42,061 bases of DNA from Chloroflexota bacterium (GCA_029782225.1 JAKOVF010000152.1:1-42061), one strand, 5' to 3'; counted from the stretch's first letter, positions 32,850-41,140 are shown. The notes: generated by a model from the sequence alone, not told the origin. Numbers and translations are program-made.

Positions 32850-33239
32850 CTACAACCAAGGTGTCGAAACTACTTTTTTCTCCTTTATCTTGAGTGCGAT
32901 AAATCCACCCAGCACAACACCAACATAACTTGCCAACAGATCGATCAGGTCGAATGTCCGCGTGGAGACGAACATTTGAGAGATCTCTTCGAGGGCGATC
33001 AAGAGCATGAGGATCAGGCCAATTGAAAGCGCGACCAGTGCCCGGGTGCGGTTCGGAAGCGAGCGGGTAAATGTGAAAGTGAGCAAAAAGCCGAGGAGGC
33101 CGAAGAGGATGAAGTGCCCGACCTTGTCCCCATTTGGGAAATCATAAACAATGCTCAAAAAGTGAGGCAAAATCCCAAGGTCGGCCAGAACGATGACCGC
33201 CAGAATAAACAGGGCAAAAAGAAAAGTGATCCATTTCAT
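32850..33239 (-). CDS. VanZ-like membrane protein
   Basis: 129 residues with four membrane segments and the VanZ patterns DKVGHFILFGLLGFLL, ALEEISQMFVSTRTFDLIDLLAS and VGVVLGGFI. VanZ of enterococci gives low-level teicoplanin resistance, but most homologues have unknown roles in the envelope. The ATG directly follows the T-run of the DedA terminator and there is no ribosome binding site or visible promoter. Confidence 0.88.
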   Translation of the reverse strand: MKWITFLFALFILAVIVLADLGILPHFLSIVYDFPNGDKVGHFILFGLLGFLLTFTFTRSLPNRTRALVALSIGLILMLLIALEEISQMFVSTRTFDLIDLLASYVGVVLGGFIALKIKEKKVVSTPWL

Positions 33240-33266
33240 AAAAAAGACGTCGGGCTTTCACCCGAC
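33240..33266 (-). terminator. Intrinsic terminator of the DedA gene
   Basis: On the minus strand GTCGGG, a six-base loop and CCCGAC are followed by GTCTTTTTT, which ends directly at the ATG of the VanZ-like gene. It comes six bases after the DedA stop. Confidence 0.85.
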
Positions 33267-33272
33267 CTGTGG

Positions 33273-33923
33273 TTACGCTTCTGCCTTCACAGATTTACTT
33301 TCGCGCCGCGCCTTCAACCACTCATAGACCATGGGCAGGACGGAAATCAAAATGATGGCAATAATCACAAATTCAAAGTTTTTCTTGATGAAGGGAATAT
33401 TGCCAAAGAAATATCCTGCCAGCGTGAAGAGGGCCACCCAGGTAATGCCTCCGAAGAAGTTGTAGGAAATGAAATAACCATAGGACATTTTGCCGATCCC
33501 CGCCACGAACGGCGCAAATGTGCGGACGATCGGAACGAAGCGGGCCAGGAATATCGTCTTGCCGCCGTGCTTTTGGAAGAAGGCGTGGGTCTTATCGAGA
33601 TATTCCCTTTTGATCCACTTGATATTGTAGGCGCGGTCGCCGAGATAATGACCAATGGCATAATTGACCGTATCCCCGAGGACTGCAGCGACCATCAGAA
33701 GGCCCAGCAGGAACCAGATATTGAGGGAGCCGATGGCCGCGAAAGTACCGGCAGCAAAGAGCAATGAATCGCCGGGCAAAAACGGAGTGACCACAAACCC
33801 CGTCTCCATGAAGATCACAAAAAACAAAAGTCCATAGGTCCATGCGCCATACTGGGTGATGATGTTCGCAAGGTATTCGTCAAGATGAAGAAACAGATCG
33901 ATCAGGTAGGTTACCAACTGCAT
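33273..33923 (-). CDS. DedA-family membrane protein
   Basis: 216 residues from the ATG at 33923; a TTG at 33944 is also in frame. The DedA/VTT pattern is complete: FLPGDSLLFAAGTFA, LGDTVNYAIGHYLGDR, FLARFVPIVRTFAPFVAGIG and a C-terminal membrane segment before a charged tail. DedA proteins are proton-coupled or lipid-carrier (undecaprenyl-phosphate, phospholipid) flippases of the cytoplasmic membrane. It is followed by a strong terminator, and a perfect palindrome lies 30 bases before its start. Confidence 0.92.
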   Translation of the reverse strand: MQLVTYLIDLFLHLDEYLANIITQYGAWTYGLLFFVIFMETGFVVTPFLPGDSLLFAAGTFAAIGSLNIWFLLGLLMVAAVLGDTVNYAIGHYLGDRAYNIKWIKREYLDKTHAFFQKHGGKTIFLARFVPIVRTFAPFVAGIGKMSYGYFISYNFFGGITWVALFTLAGYFFGNIPFIKKNFEFVIIAIILISVLPMVYEWLKARRESKSVKAEA

Positions 33924-33952
33924 GCTGTATTTACTCTCTTTCAAGGTTTAGT

Positions 33953-33985
33953 AAGTGACAGTCACCTGGTAGGTGACTGTCACTT
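33953..33985. repeat. 15-bp perfect palindrome before the DedA gene
   Basis: AAGTGACAGTCACCT (33953-33967), GGT and AGGTGACTGTCACTT (33971-33985). GTGACAGTCAC inside each arm is itself nearly symmetric. It lies 30 bases before the DedA ATG, so it could be an operator, a terminator of the gene upstream or a REP unit. Confidence 0.75.
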
Positions 33986-34006
33986 CTTTCTTTCAACGGG
34001 CGTAGA

Positions 34007-34285
34007 TTATACCTTGCGCTCCCGTTTTCCTTCCGAACGGCTCAACCAGTCGCCGGCCACGAGGAACAGGAAACTTCCGAGGCATCCCATTCCAAGGTTA
34101 AGTAATCCCACCATCAAGAGGCTCCAGCCGAACCACATTCCTGTGAACTGTCCGGCCGCAAAACCCACGATGCTCAATCCGAGATACATGAGCAGGCGCC
34201 ACCCGCTTCCACCCCGAAGGATGTGATAGATCGCCCCGATGAGCAGGGCAATGAGCAGGGCAATGAAAATGGCTGGCAGGGTCAT
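34007..34285 (-). CDS. Small three-span membrane protein of unknown function
   Basis: 92 residues. Hydrophobic segments at about 3-20, 31-48 and 52-77, with a basic C-terminal tail (SRSEGKRERKV), which should be inside. Gly-rich patterns such as FAAGQFTGMWFG suggest tight helix packing. No family is recognised. There is no clear ribosome binding site or promoter. It lies between the S9 peptidase and DedA genes on the same strand, with hairpins on either side. Confidence 0.65.
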   Translation of the reverse strand: MTLPAIFIALLIALLIGAIYHILRGGSGWRLLMYLGLSIVGFAAGQFTGMWFGWSLLMVGLLNLGMGCLGSFLFLVAGDWLSRSEGKRERKV

Positions 34286-34297
34286 TGTAGATGGAAA

Positions 34298-34357
34298 GGA
34301 ATTGTCCCGCAGGTCAGGACTTCGGCTGTGCCCTGGCCATCCCTGCGGGATGATTCC
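34298..34357. repeat. Hairpin downstream of the S9 peptidase
   Basis: GGAAT (34298-34302) and TCCCGCAGG (34305-34313) pair with CCTGCGGGA (34342-34350) and ATTCC (34353-34357), leaving a two-base internal loop. It shares the CCCGCAGG core with 1680-1726 and lies just after the peptidase stop, so it may terminate that gene. Confidence 0.6.
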
Positions 34358-34360
34358 TCA

Positions 34361-36271
34361 CTAAGGATTCAAGTGCCTGGCAAAAAAATCTGTGATCGCG
34401 TTATAACACGCCACACGGTTGTTGTATTTCAGGACATCATGGCCTTCGTCTTCGAAGACCAGTAATTCCATTTCCTTGCCCTGTGCGCGCAACTGATTGA
34501 CCAGATCTTCTGATTCGGCTGCCACCACGCGCGGATCGTTGCGTCCCTGGATAACCAGCATTGGCGCGGCCATGTTATGGAGATGTGTCTTTGGCGACCG
34601 TTCAATGAGGAATTCCCTTTCCTCAGGCTTGGCCGGGTCACCCAGTGCAATCTTGAAATACGGCTTCCATGTCTCCGGGATGCGATCAGAGAAAGTCAGC
34701 AGGTCGTACGGGCCGAACATATCGCACGAGGCCTTCCACAGGTCAGGATGCATGCCAGCCTGTATTAGTGTCATATAGCCGCCGTAGGAACGTCCAACCA
34801 CCGCCGCACGCTTATCATCGATACGCCTATCTTTCGGAAGGACTTTCGTCATTGCGTGAACGTGATCGAGACGGTCCTGTCCACCCCAGTCACGGTCAAC
34901 GTGCTTGGTATAGGACAGTCCGTAACCTGTGGAGCCGCGTACGTTCGGCACAAAGACTGCGAAGCCGCGCAGCGTCAGGAATTGAATGAGTGGCATCGAG
35001 AACCAGGCGAAGTCCGGGCGCTCCTGTCCCTGCGGCCCGCCGTGGATGTAGTAAACCAGCGGACGCGGGCCTTTGAATCCCAGGGCTTTCGCCGGGAGAT
35101 ATAAACGGGCTGAGACCCTTAATCCGTCGAAGGAAACGAATGATGCATCCTCCCCCGGCGAAAGATGCTCGGCTGGAATTCCAAGTATCTTTTCCTCTGT
35201 GTGACGAATATAGTCCTCACGCTTTTTGCCCTCAATCGTATAAATCTGTGTTGGCGAAACAGCAGTAGAAAACGAGACGATAAACAAATCGCCTGCCTGG
35301 CTGTAGTCAATATGTTCAAGCATTCCATCGGACAAAGGTTCGTCGCCGACCAATGGATACTTGAGATCCATTACCAGTTTCTCTTCATTGAAAACCGCCT
35401 CGTACGCCCAGGAACAACCGTCAATATTGAATTGCACCAGATAGCGGCCGTTCGCGAGGCGCCTCAGGTCCGTCATCTCACCCATGCCTGTGTGCAGTAC
35501 GCCTTTCAATTTGACAGGCTCGATCATACAGGGTTTTTTGAAACTGATATAGCCGATGCTGTAGGCATCGTCAAAGACCGCGCTGGTCACAATTGCACCC
35601 TTTTCACTGGGAGAGAACACCGCGGAACCTAATCCATTGAGAGGGACGACCTCACCCGGTGCCCGTTCCTCCAGCGGTTTGCCATAAAGCACGGTCAGTT
35701 TGCCCTTTTTCCAAAGATACAAGGTACTGTCACCAACTGTATATCCGCTGCCGAGCAGTACGCTTGAATGATCCTCGGTATGATCACCGGGGAAGAAGCC
35801 CCATTCACTCTCAGCAAGCCTGGTCAATTTGCCGGTCTTCAGATCGCCGCGATAGGTTTCCTGTAACGGCTTATCGCGCCGCTCACCCACCAGGTAAACG
35901 ATATTCTTATCAGCGTCACACTCACCCAGGTGCACGCGATAATCTTTGAAATAGTTGTTGAAAGCGGGTTCAGGGAATCCACCCGCCATCGGGATCAGCA
36001 TCGGCTGATAATTTTCATCGCCGTCATTGTCAATCATGACCAGGATTTTCCCGAGATTGGGAAATACATAAAACGAGTTGCCGCCAATGAGATGCGGGTT
36101 CTGCAGAGCAATATGCGGCGGCAGGAGCGGCTCCGGCACGCTGCCGCCATAGAACATGGCGTACAAGCTCAAATGCCCGGAAATATTGCTCATGAAATAG
36201 ATACGTTCATCGGCGAACTGCGGCACAACAAACAGGCGGGCCGACATCAGGGATTCAACACGGTAAGACAT
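34361..36271 (-). CDS. S9 family (prolyl oligopeptidase-like) serine peptidase
   Basis: 636 residues. The N-terminal 370 residues form a beta-propeller-like region without a signal peptide. The C-terminal hydrolase has VYYIHGGPQGQERPDF (oxyanion region), GRSYGGYM with nucleophile Ser495, NDPRV with Asp579 and EGHD with His611. Family members cleave short peptides (acylaminoacyl or dipeptidyl peptidases) in the cytoplasm. AAAGGA lies eight bases before the ATG. It is followed by a hairpin. Specificity is not clear from sequence. Confidence 0.92.
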   Translation of the reverse strand: MSYRVESLMSARLFVVPQFADERIYFMSNISGHLSLYAMFYGGSVPEPLLPPHIALQNPHLIGGNSFYVFPNLGKILVMIDNDGDENYQPMLIPMAGGFPEPAFNNYFKDYRVHLGECDADKNIVYLVGERRDKPLQETYRGDLKTGKLTRLAESEWGFFPGDHTEDHSSVLLGSGYTVGDSTLYLWKKGKLTVLYGKPLEERAPGEVVPLNGLGSAVFSPSEKGAIVTSAVFDDAYSIGYISFKKPCMIEPVKLKGVLHTGMGEMTDLRRLANGRYLVQFNIDGCSWAYEAVFNEEKLVMDLKYPLVGDEPLSDGMLEHIDYSQAGDLFIVSFSTAVSPTQIYTIEGKKREDYIRHTEEKILGIPAEHLSPGEDASFVSFDGLRVSARLYLPAKALGFKGPRPLVYYIHGGPQGQERPDFAWFSMPLIQFLTLRGFAVFVPNVRGSTGYGLSYTKHVDRDWGGQDRLDHVHAMTKVLPKDRRIDDKRAAVVGRSYGGYMTLIQAGMHPDLWKASCDMFGPYDLLTFSDRIPETWKPYFKIALGDPAKPEEREFLIERSPKTHLHNMAAPMLVIQGRNDPRVVAAESEDLVNQLRAQGKEMELLVFEDEGHDVLKYNNRVACYNAITDFFARHLNP

Positions 36272-36378
36272 TTTAGAAATCCTTTCAAAGTTTGGTAGTA
36301 GGATCGCAGGCTTCAGTCTGTGAGAGAAAAGCGATCGAATGCTTTGATGAGCTCTACTTCAGATTCAACACTATAATA

Positions 36379-36398
36379 AGTGGCTACGCGCAGCCACT
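36379..36398 (-). terminator. Terminator-like hairpin at the mnmA stop
   Basis: AGTGGCT (36379-36385) and AGCCACT (36392-36398) pair perfectly. On the minus strand the stem includes the TAG stop of mnmA and is followed by TATTATAG. This is only a moderately T-rich tail. Confidence 0.55.
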
Positions 36399-37464
36399 AC
36401 ATGATAATTCCGCCGCCGAGCATGACCTCCTCCTGATAAATGACCGCGGCTTGACCGGGCGTAATGTCCCTTTGCGGCGCGTCAAACTGGACTTTCACCC
36501 GGCCGCCGTTTAAAGGCGTGACCAGCGCCTCGGCCTCTTTCGCAGTGTAGCGTGTTTTCACCAAGGCGCGGAATGGTTCGCTCGGCGCTTCGCCGGAAAG
36601 CCAGTTGACATCCCGCGCTGTCAATTCACGCGAGCCGAGTTCTTCGGCCTCGCCCACAACCAGTGTATTGGTGACTGATTCTTTGCCCAGCACGTACAGC
36701 GGAACTGGCGACGAAAGATTCAGCCCTTTGCGCTGACCAATGGTGTAGTTCGCCAGTCCATTGTGCTGGCCCACCACCCTGCCCTCGCGGGTCGCAATCG
36801 TGCCAGGCTTGAGCATCTCCGCTGCGTTGCGCTGGAGGAAGGCGCGGTAATCTTCGCCTGCGAGGAAGCACAGATCCTGAGAGTCTGCTCTCAAAGCGGT
36901 CGGCAGGCCAAAGTCCGCGGCGATGCGCCTGATCTCGGGCTTGGGATACTCTCCCACCGGAAAAAGCGCGTGGGCAAGTCTCTCCTGATTTAAGACATGC
37001 AAAACATAAGACTGATCCTTGGCAAGATCAACGGAACGAAGAAGTTCACGTCGTCCATCGTCCGTCGTCCGTCGTCTTACGTAGTGCCCGGTCGCCATGA
37101 ATTCCGCCCCCAGCGCCAGGGCATGCTCCAACAAAAACGTCCAGCGGATCTGCTGGTTGCAAACCAGGCAGGGATTTGGCGTTTCGCCGCGGGCATAACC
37201 ATCCAGAAAATACTGCACGACGGTTTCCCGGAAAACATTCTTGGCATCCACCACATAAAAGGGAATTTCCAGCTTCGCAGCCACACGCCGTGCCTGTGCC
37301 ATCGAATCGGGCGTGCAGCAGCGATTGGAATCCTCCTTGCCGGGCTCAGACCACAGCCGAAGCATCATCCCGGTGACGTCATAGCCCTGCTGTTTGAGCA
37401 GGGCCGCGGCCACCGAAGAATCCACGCCGCCAGACATGGCAACGACAACTTTCCTTTTCGTCAT
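36397..37464 (-). CDS. mnmA: tRNA-specific 2-thiouridylase MnmA
   Basis: 355 residues from the ATG at 37464. The PP-loop SGGVDSS (11-17) binds ATP. NPCLVC has catalytic Cys102 and SQDLCF has Cys199, the same numbers as in the Escherichia coli enzyme. GHYVRR, KDQSYVLHVL and the C-terminal beta domain (NYTIGQRKGL, then TPGQAAVIY) complete the family pattern. It adds sulfur to U34 of tRNA-Lys, -Glu and -Gln, using a persulfide carrier. A frame reaching 37566 has no support for an earlier start. TATAAT lies ten bases upstream of the ATG. It ends at a hairpin. Confidence 0.96.
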   Translation of the reverse strand: MTKRKVVVAMSGGVDSSVAAALLKQQGYDVTGMMLRLWSEPGKEDSNRCCTPDSMAQARRVAAKLEIPFYVVDAKNVFRETVVQYFLDGYARGETPNPCLVCNQQIRWTFLLEHALALGAEFMATGHYVRRRTTDDGRRELLRSVDLAKDQSYVLHVLNQERLAHALFPVGEYPKPEIRRIAADFGLPTALRADSQDLCFLAGEDYRAFLQRNAAEMLKPGTIATREGRVVGQHNGLANYTIGQRKGLNLSSPVPLYVLGKESVTNTLVVGEAEELGSRELTARDVNWLSGEAPSEPFRALVKTRYTAKEAEALVTPLNGGRVKVQFDAPQRDITPGQAAVIYQEEVMLGGGIIM

Positions 37465-37474
37465 AAGTTCCAGA

Positions 37475-37480
37475 ATTATA
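37475..37480 (-). promoter_or_regulatory. -10 box ten bases before mnmA
   Basis: Perfect TATAAT on the minus strand, then TCTGGAACTT and ATG. The message would have a leader of only a few bases. There is a weak GGAA in the gap. Confidence 0.5.
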
Positions 37481-37524
37481 AACGATAGACCGGGCGGCAC
37501 GTTCAGATGGATGGAGATAGATTT

Positions 37525-37556
37525 AAAAGCCTCCCAGCCTGCGTGAACTGAGAGGC
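37525..37556 (-). terminator. Intrinsic terminator of the vWA lipoprotein gene
   Basis: On the minus strand GCCTCTCAG pairs with CTGGGAGGC (one T-G wobble) around a ten-base loop, followed by TTTTAAAT. It lies 20 bases after the gene's stop. Confidence 0.75.
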
Positions 37557-37575
37557 GCTGGAACACTGGCCCTGA

Positions 37576-39180
37576 CTAGTCTCTCAATCGCCTGGCCTCA
37601 CGCACCAAAGTTACAAATTCATCCATCACGCCATCATCGTCAAGATATTTGCTAATACGGCGGGCCTCGTCATAAACATCGTCCAGCGAGCTTCCCTCAG
37701 CCCAGTAGCTTTCCTTCAGGATTTCGGCATATTCGGCAACGATCACTGCACGCTGGAAATAGGGATTGGCCTCGCGGAAATCGGAAGCCATCTGGTCGGT
37801 GTTGAAATCCTGTGAGATCTCAACCACCTGACGGGTATCCGGGTCGGCCCAGCGCATGTAGACTGTAGCAATCTTTCCATAGGCTTCGGGATACAGCTTG
37901 ACCTCGTACAGCGCAGTGACCGTATGCCCGGCACCAATTTCACCGGCATCCACGCCGTTATCGCGGAACTGGTCATCAGCGACCGCGCGGTTTTCATAGC
38001 CCACCAGACGATAGCGCTTGACCACTTCAGGATTGAACTCGACCTGCACCTTGGCATCCATGGCGATGGTTTGCAGTGTACCGGTGATCTCATCAAGGAA
38101 GAGGCGGCGGGACTCGTCCATGGTATCCACATAGGCGTAGAAGCCATCGCCGTTATCGGCAAGCTGTTCCATGAGCGTGTCGTTGTAATTGTCCATGCCG
38201 AAGCCGATGGTAGTGAGCGTGACTCCCTCATCCACAAAGTGCTGGATCTCTTCGAGGATGGCATTGGGCCCGGTCACGCCAACATTCGCAACTCCATCCG
38301 AGCAGAGGATGACGCGGTTGATGCCGCCGGGCATATATCCCTTCATCGCCAGTTTGTAGCCCAGACGCAGGCCCGCCTCCGCATTTGTTGAGCCATCCGG
38401 TTGCAGGCGATGAATGGCGGAGAGGATCTCTCCTTTGGCGAAACCCGGCGTCGGCTCCAGGATGATGCGTGCTTCTGATCCATACACGACGATGCTCACC
38501 GTGTCGGATCGATGCAGCTGCTCGACCAGCAATTCAAGCGAACGCTTCACGAGTCCAAGCCGATTATCCAGGTCCATCGAGCCAGAGACGTCGATCACGA
38601 AGGTCAGCGCGGCATCCTTGCGCTCTTCATCCGGAACGTCATAGCCCTGGATACCAACGCGTAACATGTCATAACGCTCGGTCTGAGTAAATGGTGAAGG
38701 GCCGCCGTCAATATTGATCCCAAAAGCCTGGTGCTCCGGCGGATAGGGATAGCCCTGCTCGAAGTAGTTGACATATTCTTCCACGCGCACCGATTCAGGA
38801 GGCGGAAGGTTGCCATCCGAGAGGTAATTGCGCATGACCGTGTAAGAGCCGGTGTCCACATCCAGCGCGAAGGTGGAAAGGTTATCGTCTTCGGCATCAA
38901 TGGAGGGGTTGACTCCATAGTCCTGGAAGAACATATCGTATGGCTCGTTGTTATGAGAAGGGGATTGACCGGAAGGGGCAGATTGATTCGGAGAGTACGC
39001 GGGAGCCTGTGTAGCGGCGGGCATTTCAAAATACTGGGCCGGCGCTTCGGTGGCCGCGGGATAGTTGTCGGCGGGTGGTGCCGCATGGGATGGCGCCTGT
39101 GTGGCGGGCGCGCCACAAGCAGTTACAAATAACAGCAATGACAGAACACTAAGGCCAACAGCCTTGCGTAAGGTGAGCAT
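37576..39180 (-). CDS. YfbK-like von Willebrand factor A lipoprotein
   Basis: 534 residues from the ATG at 39180, supported by AAAGGAG. Signal peptide with Cys22 in VTAC, then a Pro/Ala/Thr-rich linker of about 60 residues. FFQDYGVNPSIDAEDDNLST and FALDVDTGSYTVMRNYL (about 84-120) form the YfbK N-terminal domain. The vWA domain has the MIDAS DVSGS (197-201), a Thr in DGSTNAEAG and Asp in CSDGVANVG, so it can bind a divalent metal and a protein ligand. The C-terminal part matches DUF3520. It should be on the outer face of the membrane, perhaps assembling complexes. A 240-base leader lies upstream and a strong terminator follows. Confidence 0.9.
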   Translation of the reverse strand: MLTLRKAVGLSVLSLLLFVTACGAPATQAPSHAAPPADNYPAATEAPAQYFEMPAATQAPAYSPNQSAPSGQSPSHNNEPYDMFFQDYGVNPSIDAEDDNLSTFALDVDTGSYTVMRNYLSDGNLPPPESVRVEEYVNYFEQGYPYPPEHQAFGINIDGGPSPFTQTERYDMLRVGIQGYDVPDEERKDAALTFVIDVSGSMDLDNRLGLVKRSLELLVEQLHRSDTVSIVVYGSEARIILEPTPGFAKGEILSAIHRLQPDGSTNAEAGLRLGYKLAMKGYMPGGINRVILCSDGVANVGVTGPNAILEEIQHFVDEGVTLTTIGFGMDNYNDTLMEQLADNGDGFYAYVDTMDESRRLFLDEITGTLQTIAMDAKVQVEFNPEVVKRYRLVGYENRAVADDQFRDNGVDAGEIGAGHTVTALYEVKLYPEAYGKIATVYMRWADPDTRQVVEISQDFNTDQMASDFREANPYFQRAVIVAEYAEILKESYWAEGSSLDDVYDEARRISKYLDDDGVMDEFVTLVREARRLRD

Positions 39181-39420
39181 GGTTTTCTCCTTTGATGTAG
39201 GTGTTGGTTTGAGTATGCGCTTGGCTACCCTTTGAGTTCGCTCAGGGAACATTCGGGCTACTCCACCAACGGCGCTTGAATGATTATTGAGAACGCATAT
39301 GGAAGAACAGCAGGCGGCGTCCCGCTGTTTTTCAGAGATCAAGTCACTTCATAAGCCCTCCTTTCTATTGAGGCTGTCCCAAAAATAGCCAGATGGTTTG
39401 CTCGAAGGACGAAGCAGTGT
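39181..39420 (-). other. Leader region upstream of the vWA gene
   Basis: No gene. On the minus strand AAAGGAGG is followed five bases later by ATG AAG TGA (39344-39352), a two-codon frame. Next comes a hairpin (AACAGC with GCTGTT, 39306-39329), which on the plus strand ends in five T. Further on is a REP-like relic CCCTTTGAGTTCGCTCAGGG. GAGGCTGTCCCAAAAA near 39370 recalls the end of some insertion sequences, but no transposase remains. Confidence 0.45.
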
Positions 39421-39458
39421 TTGGGATTGTTCCCGCCCTCAAAACTGGGTTTCTTGGA

Positions 39459-39464
39459 TAAAAT
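39459..39464 (+). promoter_or_regulatory. -10-like box seven bases before the GH13 start
   Basis: TAAAAT followed by AACTGCG and ATG at 39472, with no ribosome binding site. The preceding GGA is also found before the box at 29624-29629, and GATAAAAT recurs at 4317-4324 before the dehydrogenase. Confidence 0.45.
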
Positions 39465-39471
39465 AACTGCG

Positions 39472-41121
39472 ATGACTCTCCCCTGGTACCACAAAACAAC
39501 AATCTATCAAATCTATCCGCGCTCGTTTTATGACAGCAACGCTGATGGGATCGGCGACCTGCAAGGCATTATTCAGAAGTTGGACTACATTCATGGGCTG
39601 GGATTTGAAACGATGTGGATCTCCCCCTTCTTTGCCTCCCCGCAGGCTGATCTCGGCTACGATGTCTCAGGCTACACCGACGTCGCTCCCGAATACGGGA
39701 CGATGGCTGACGGGCTCAAGCTGATCGAAGAGACCCACCAGCGCGGGATGCGCATCGTCTTCGATATGGTGATGAACCATACGTCCAGTGAGCATCCGTG
39801 GTTCAAGGAGTCACGGGCTTCACGCGATAATCCGAAAGCAGACTGGTACATCTGGAAAGATTCCCCTCGCCCGCTTTTGGAAGAGGGGTCAGGGGTGAGG
39901 GCAAAACCCAACAACTGGCAAAGCCTGACAGGCGGGAGCGGCTGGCATTTCGACAGGCAGCGCGGACAATTTTACTGGGCCAGTTTTTTGAAATTCCAAC
40001 CCGACCTGAACTATCGAAATCCCGAGGTGAAAAAGACGATGTTTGACATTGTCCGCTTCTGGCTGGCGAAGGGCGTGGACGGCTTCAGGCTGGATATTTT
40101 CAACGTCATTTTCAAGGATGCAGAGTTCCGCGCCAACCCATTTTCGTTCAAACTCATTCCAACAGACGATGATCCCTCTGGCTTTTTTCAGCAAGCGAAA
40201 TACACGCTGAACCAGCCGGAAGGATTTGAGTTCGCTGAGCAGTTCAGGCAGGTATGCGACGAATTCGGCGAAAGGCTTTCCCTCGGCGAGGTCAGCGGGA
40301 ATCGGCAGTTAATTCGCAAATTTCTGGGTGGGCAGAAAAACGACGGTCTGACGCTCGTCTTCGACTTTGCGATGCTGAACTTCAAATTTACAGCAGGATA
40401 TTTCGGCGAGTTGATTCAGGATATCGAGGCGACCTATCCTGATCCGTTCATGCCTGTTTACGTCTTCAGCAACCACGACAGGCGCAGGAGCATGGACAGG
40501 CTTGGCAATGACCTGCGCAAAGCCAGGCTCCTCTCCATGTTTCAACTTACGGTGCGCGGTGTGCCGTGCATGTACTATGGCGAAGAGATCGGGATGACCA
40601 ACTCGAGGCTTCCATTCGCAGCAGCACTTGACCCGATCCCCCACAAATTCCAATTTGTCCCACGCTTCGTTTTTGATATGCTGGGCATCACCATCAATCG
40701 CGATGATGTCCGCACGCCAATGCAATGGGACGAGAGTGTAAATGCGGGTTTCTCTTCCGCGCCGCAGACATGGCTGCCCGTATACGAGAATTACAGGGAA
40801 GTAAATGTCGAAGTTGAAAACAAAGATCGATCTTCGCTGTTGAATACCGTCCGCACGCTGCTGAATATCCGCAGAGATTTTCAATCGCTCCAGGAGGGTT
40901 CGCTGGAATTATTGAAAGATCTTCCCCATCACATTCTCGGGTACAAGAGAAGACTACAAAACGAAATGGTCTGCGTTTTGCTGAACTTCGGTGAGACTCA
41001 AAAAACCTTTCCCTTCTCCGCTGAGGAACGCCTCTTCCATCTAACGCCAGCCGACGTGCACCAGGAAAATTCCGCCCGACTTGGCGCATACGGCGGCCTT
41101 ATCTTGAAATTGGCGTCATAA
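39472..41121 (+). CDS. GH13 alpha-glucosidase with repeat-derived insert
   Basis: 549 residues from the ATG at 39472; a TTG at 39421 is in frame but less likely. Conserved regions are DMVMNH (98-103), QPDLN (176-180), GFRLD with nucleophile Asp208, LGEVSG with acid/base Glu273 and SNHD with Asp336. NADGIGDLQGI and QPDLN are typical of oligo-1,6-glucosidase and alpha-glucosidase subfamilies, which release glucose from short alpha-glucans. No signal peptide is present, so it is cytoplasmic. Residues 131-144 are an extra loop encoded by a repeat also found at 21077. The next gene starts 20 bases after its stop. Confidence 0.93.
   Translation: MTLPWYHKTTIYQIYPRSFYDSNADGIGDLQGIIQKLDYIHGLGFETMWISPFFASPQADLGYDVSGYTDVAPEYGTMADGLKLIEETHQRGMRIVFDMVMNHTSSEHPWFKESRASRDNPKADWYIWKDSPRPLLEEGSGVRAKPNNWQSLTGGSGWHFDRQRGQFYWASFLKFQPDLNYRNPEVKKTMFDIVRFWLAKGVDGFRLDIFNVIFKDAEFRANPFSFKLIPTDDDPSGFFQQAKYTLNQPEGFEFAEQFRQVCDEFGERLSLGEVSGNRQLIRKFLGGQKNDGLTLVFDFAMLNFKFTAGYFGELIQDIEATYPDPFMPVYVFSNHDRRRSMDRLGNDLRKARLLSMFQLTVRGVPCMYYGEEIGMTNSRLPFAAALDPIPHKFQFVPRFVFDMLGITINRDDVRTPMQWDESVNAGFSSAPQTWLPVYENYREVNVEVENKDRSSLLNTVRTLLNIRRDFQSLQEGSLELLKDLPHHILGYKRRLQNEMVCVLLNFGETQKTFPFSAEERLFHLTPADVHQENSARLGAYGGLILKLAS
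39862..39903 (-). repeat. Dispersed repeat, family C copy 2 inside the GH13 gene
   Basis: 42 bases whose reverse complement starts GCCCTCACCCCTGACC and aligns with 21077-21118. Its length is a multiple of three and it adds SPRPLLEEGSGVRA (residues 131-144) without breaking the frame. The flanks, WYIWKD and KPNNWQS, are the normal family sequence. Confidence 0.7.
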
Positions 41122-41140
41122 AACCATCCCTCAAATCACT

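Noticed and set aside
39366..39386. Sequence like the end of an insertion sequence (GAGGCTGTCCCAAAAA)
   Set aside because: Only one end is seen, with no partner, target duplication or transposase, so I do not call a mobile element.
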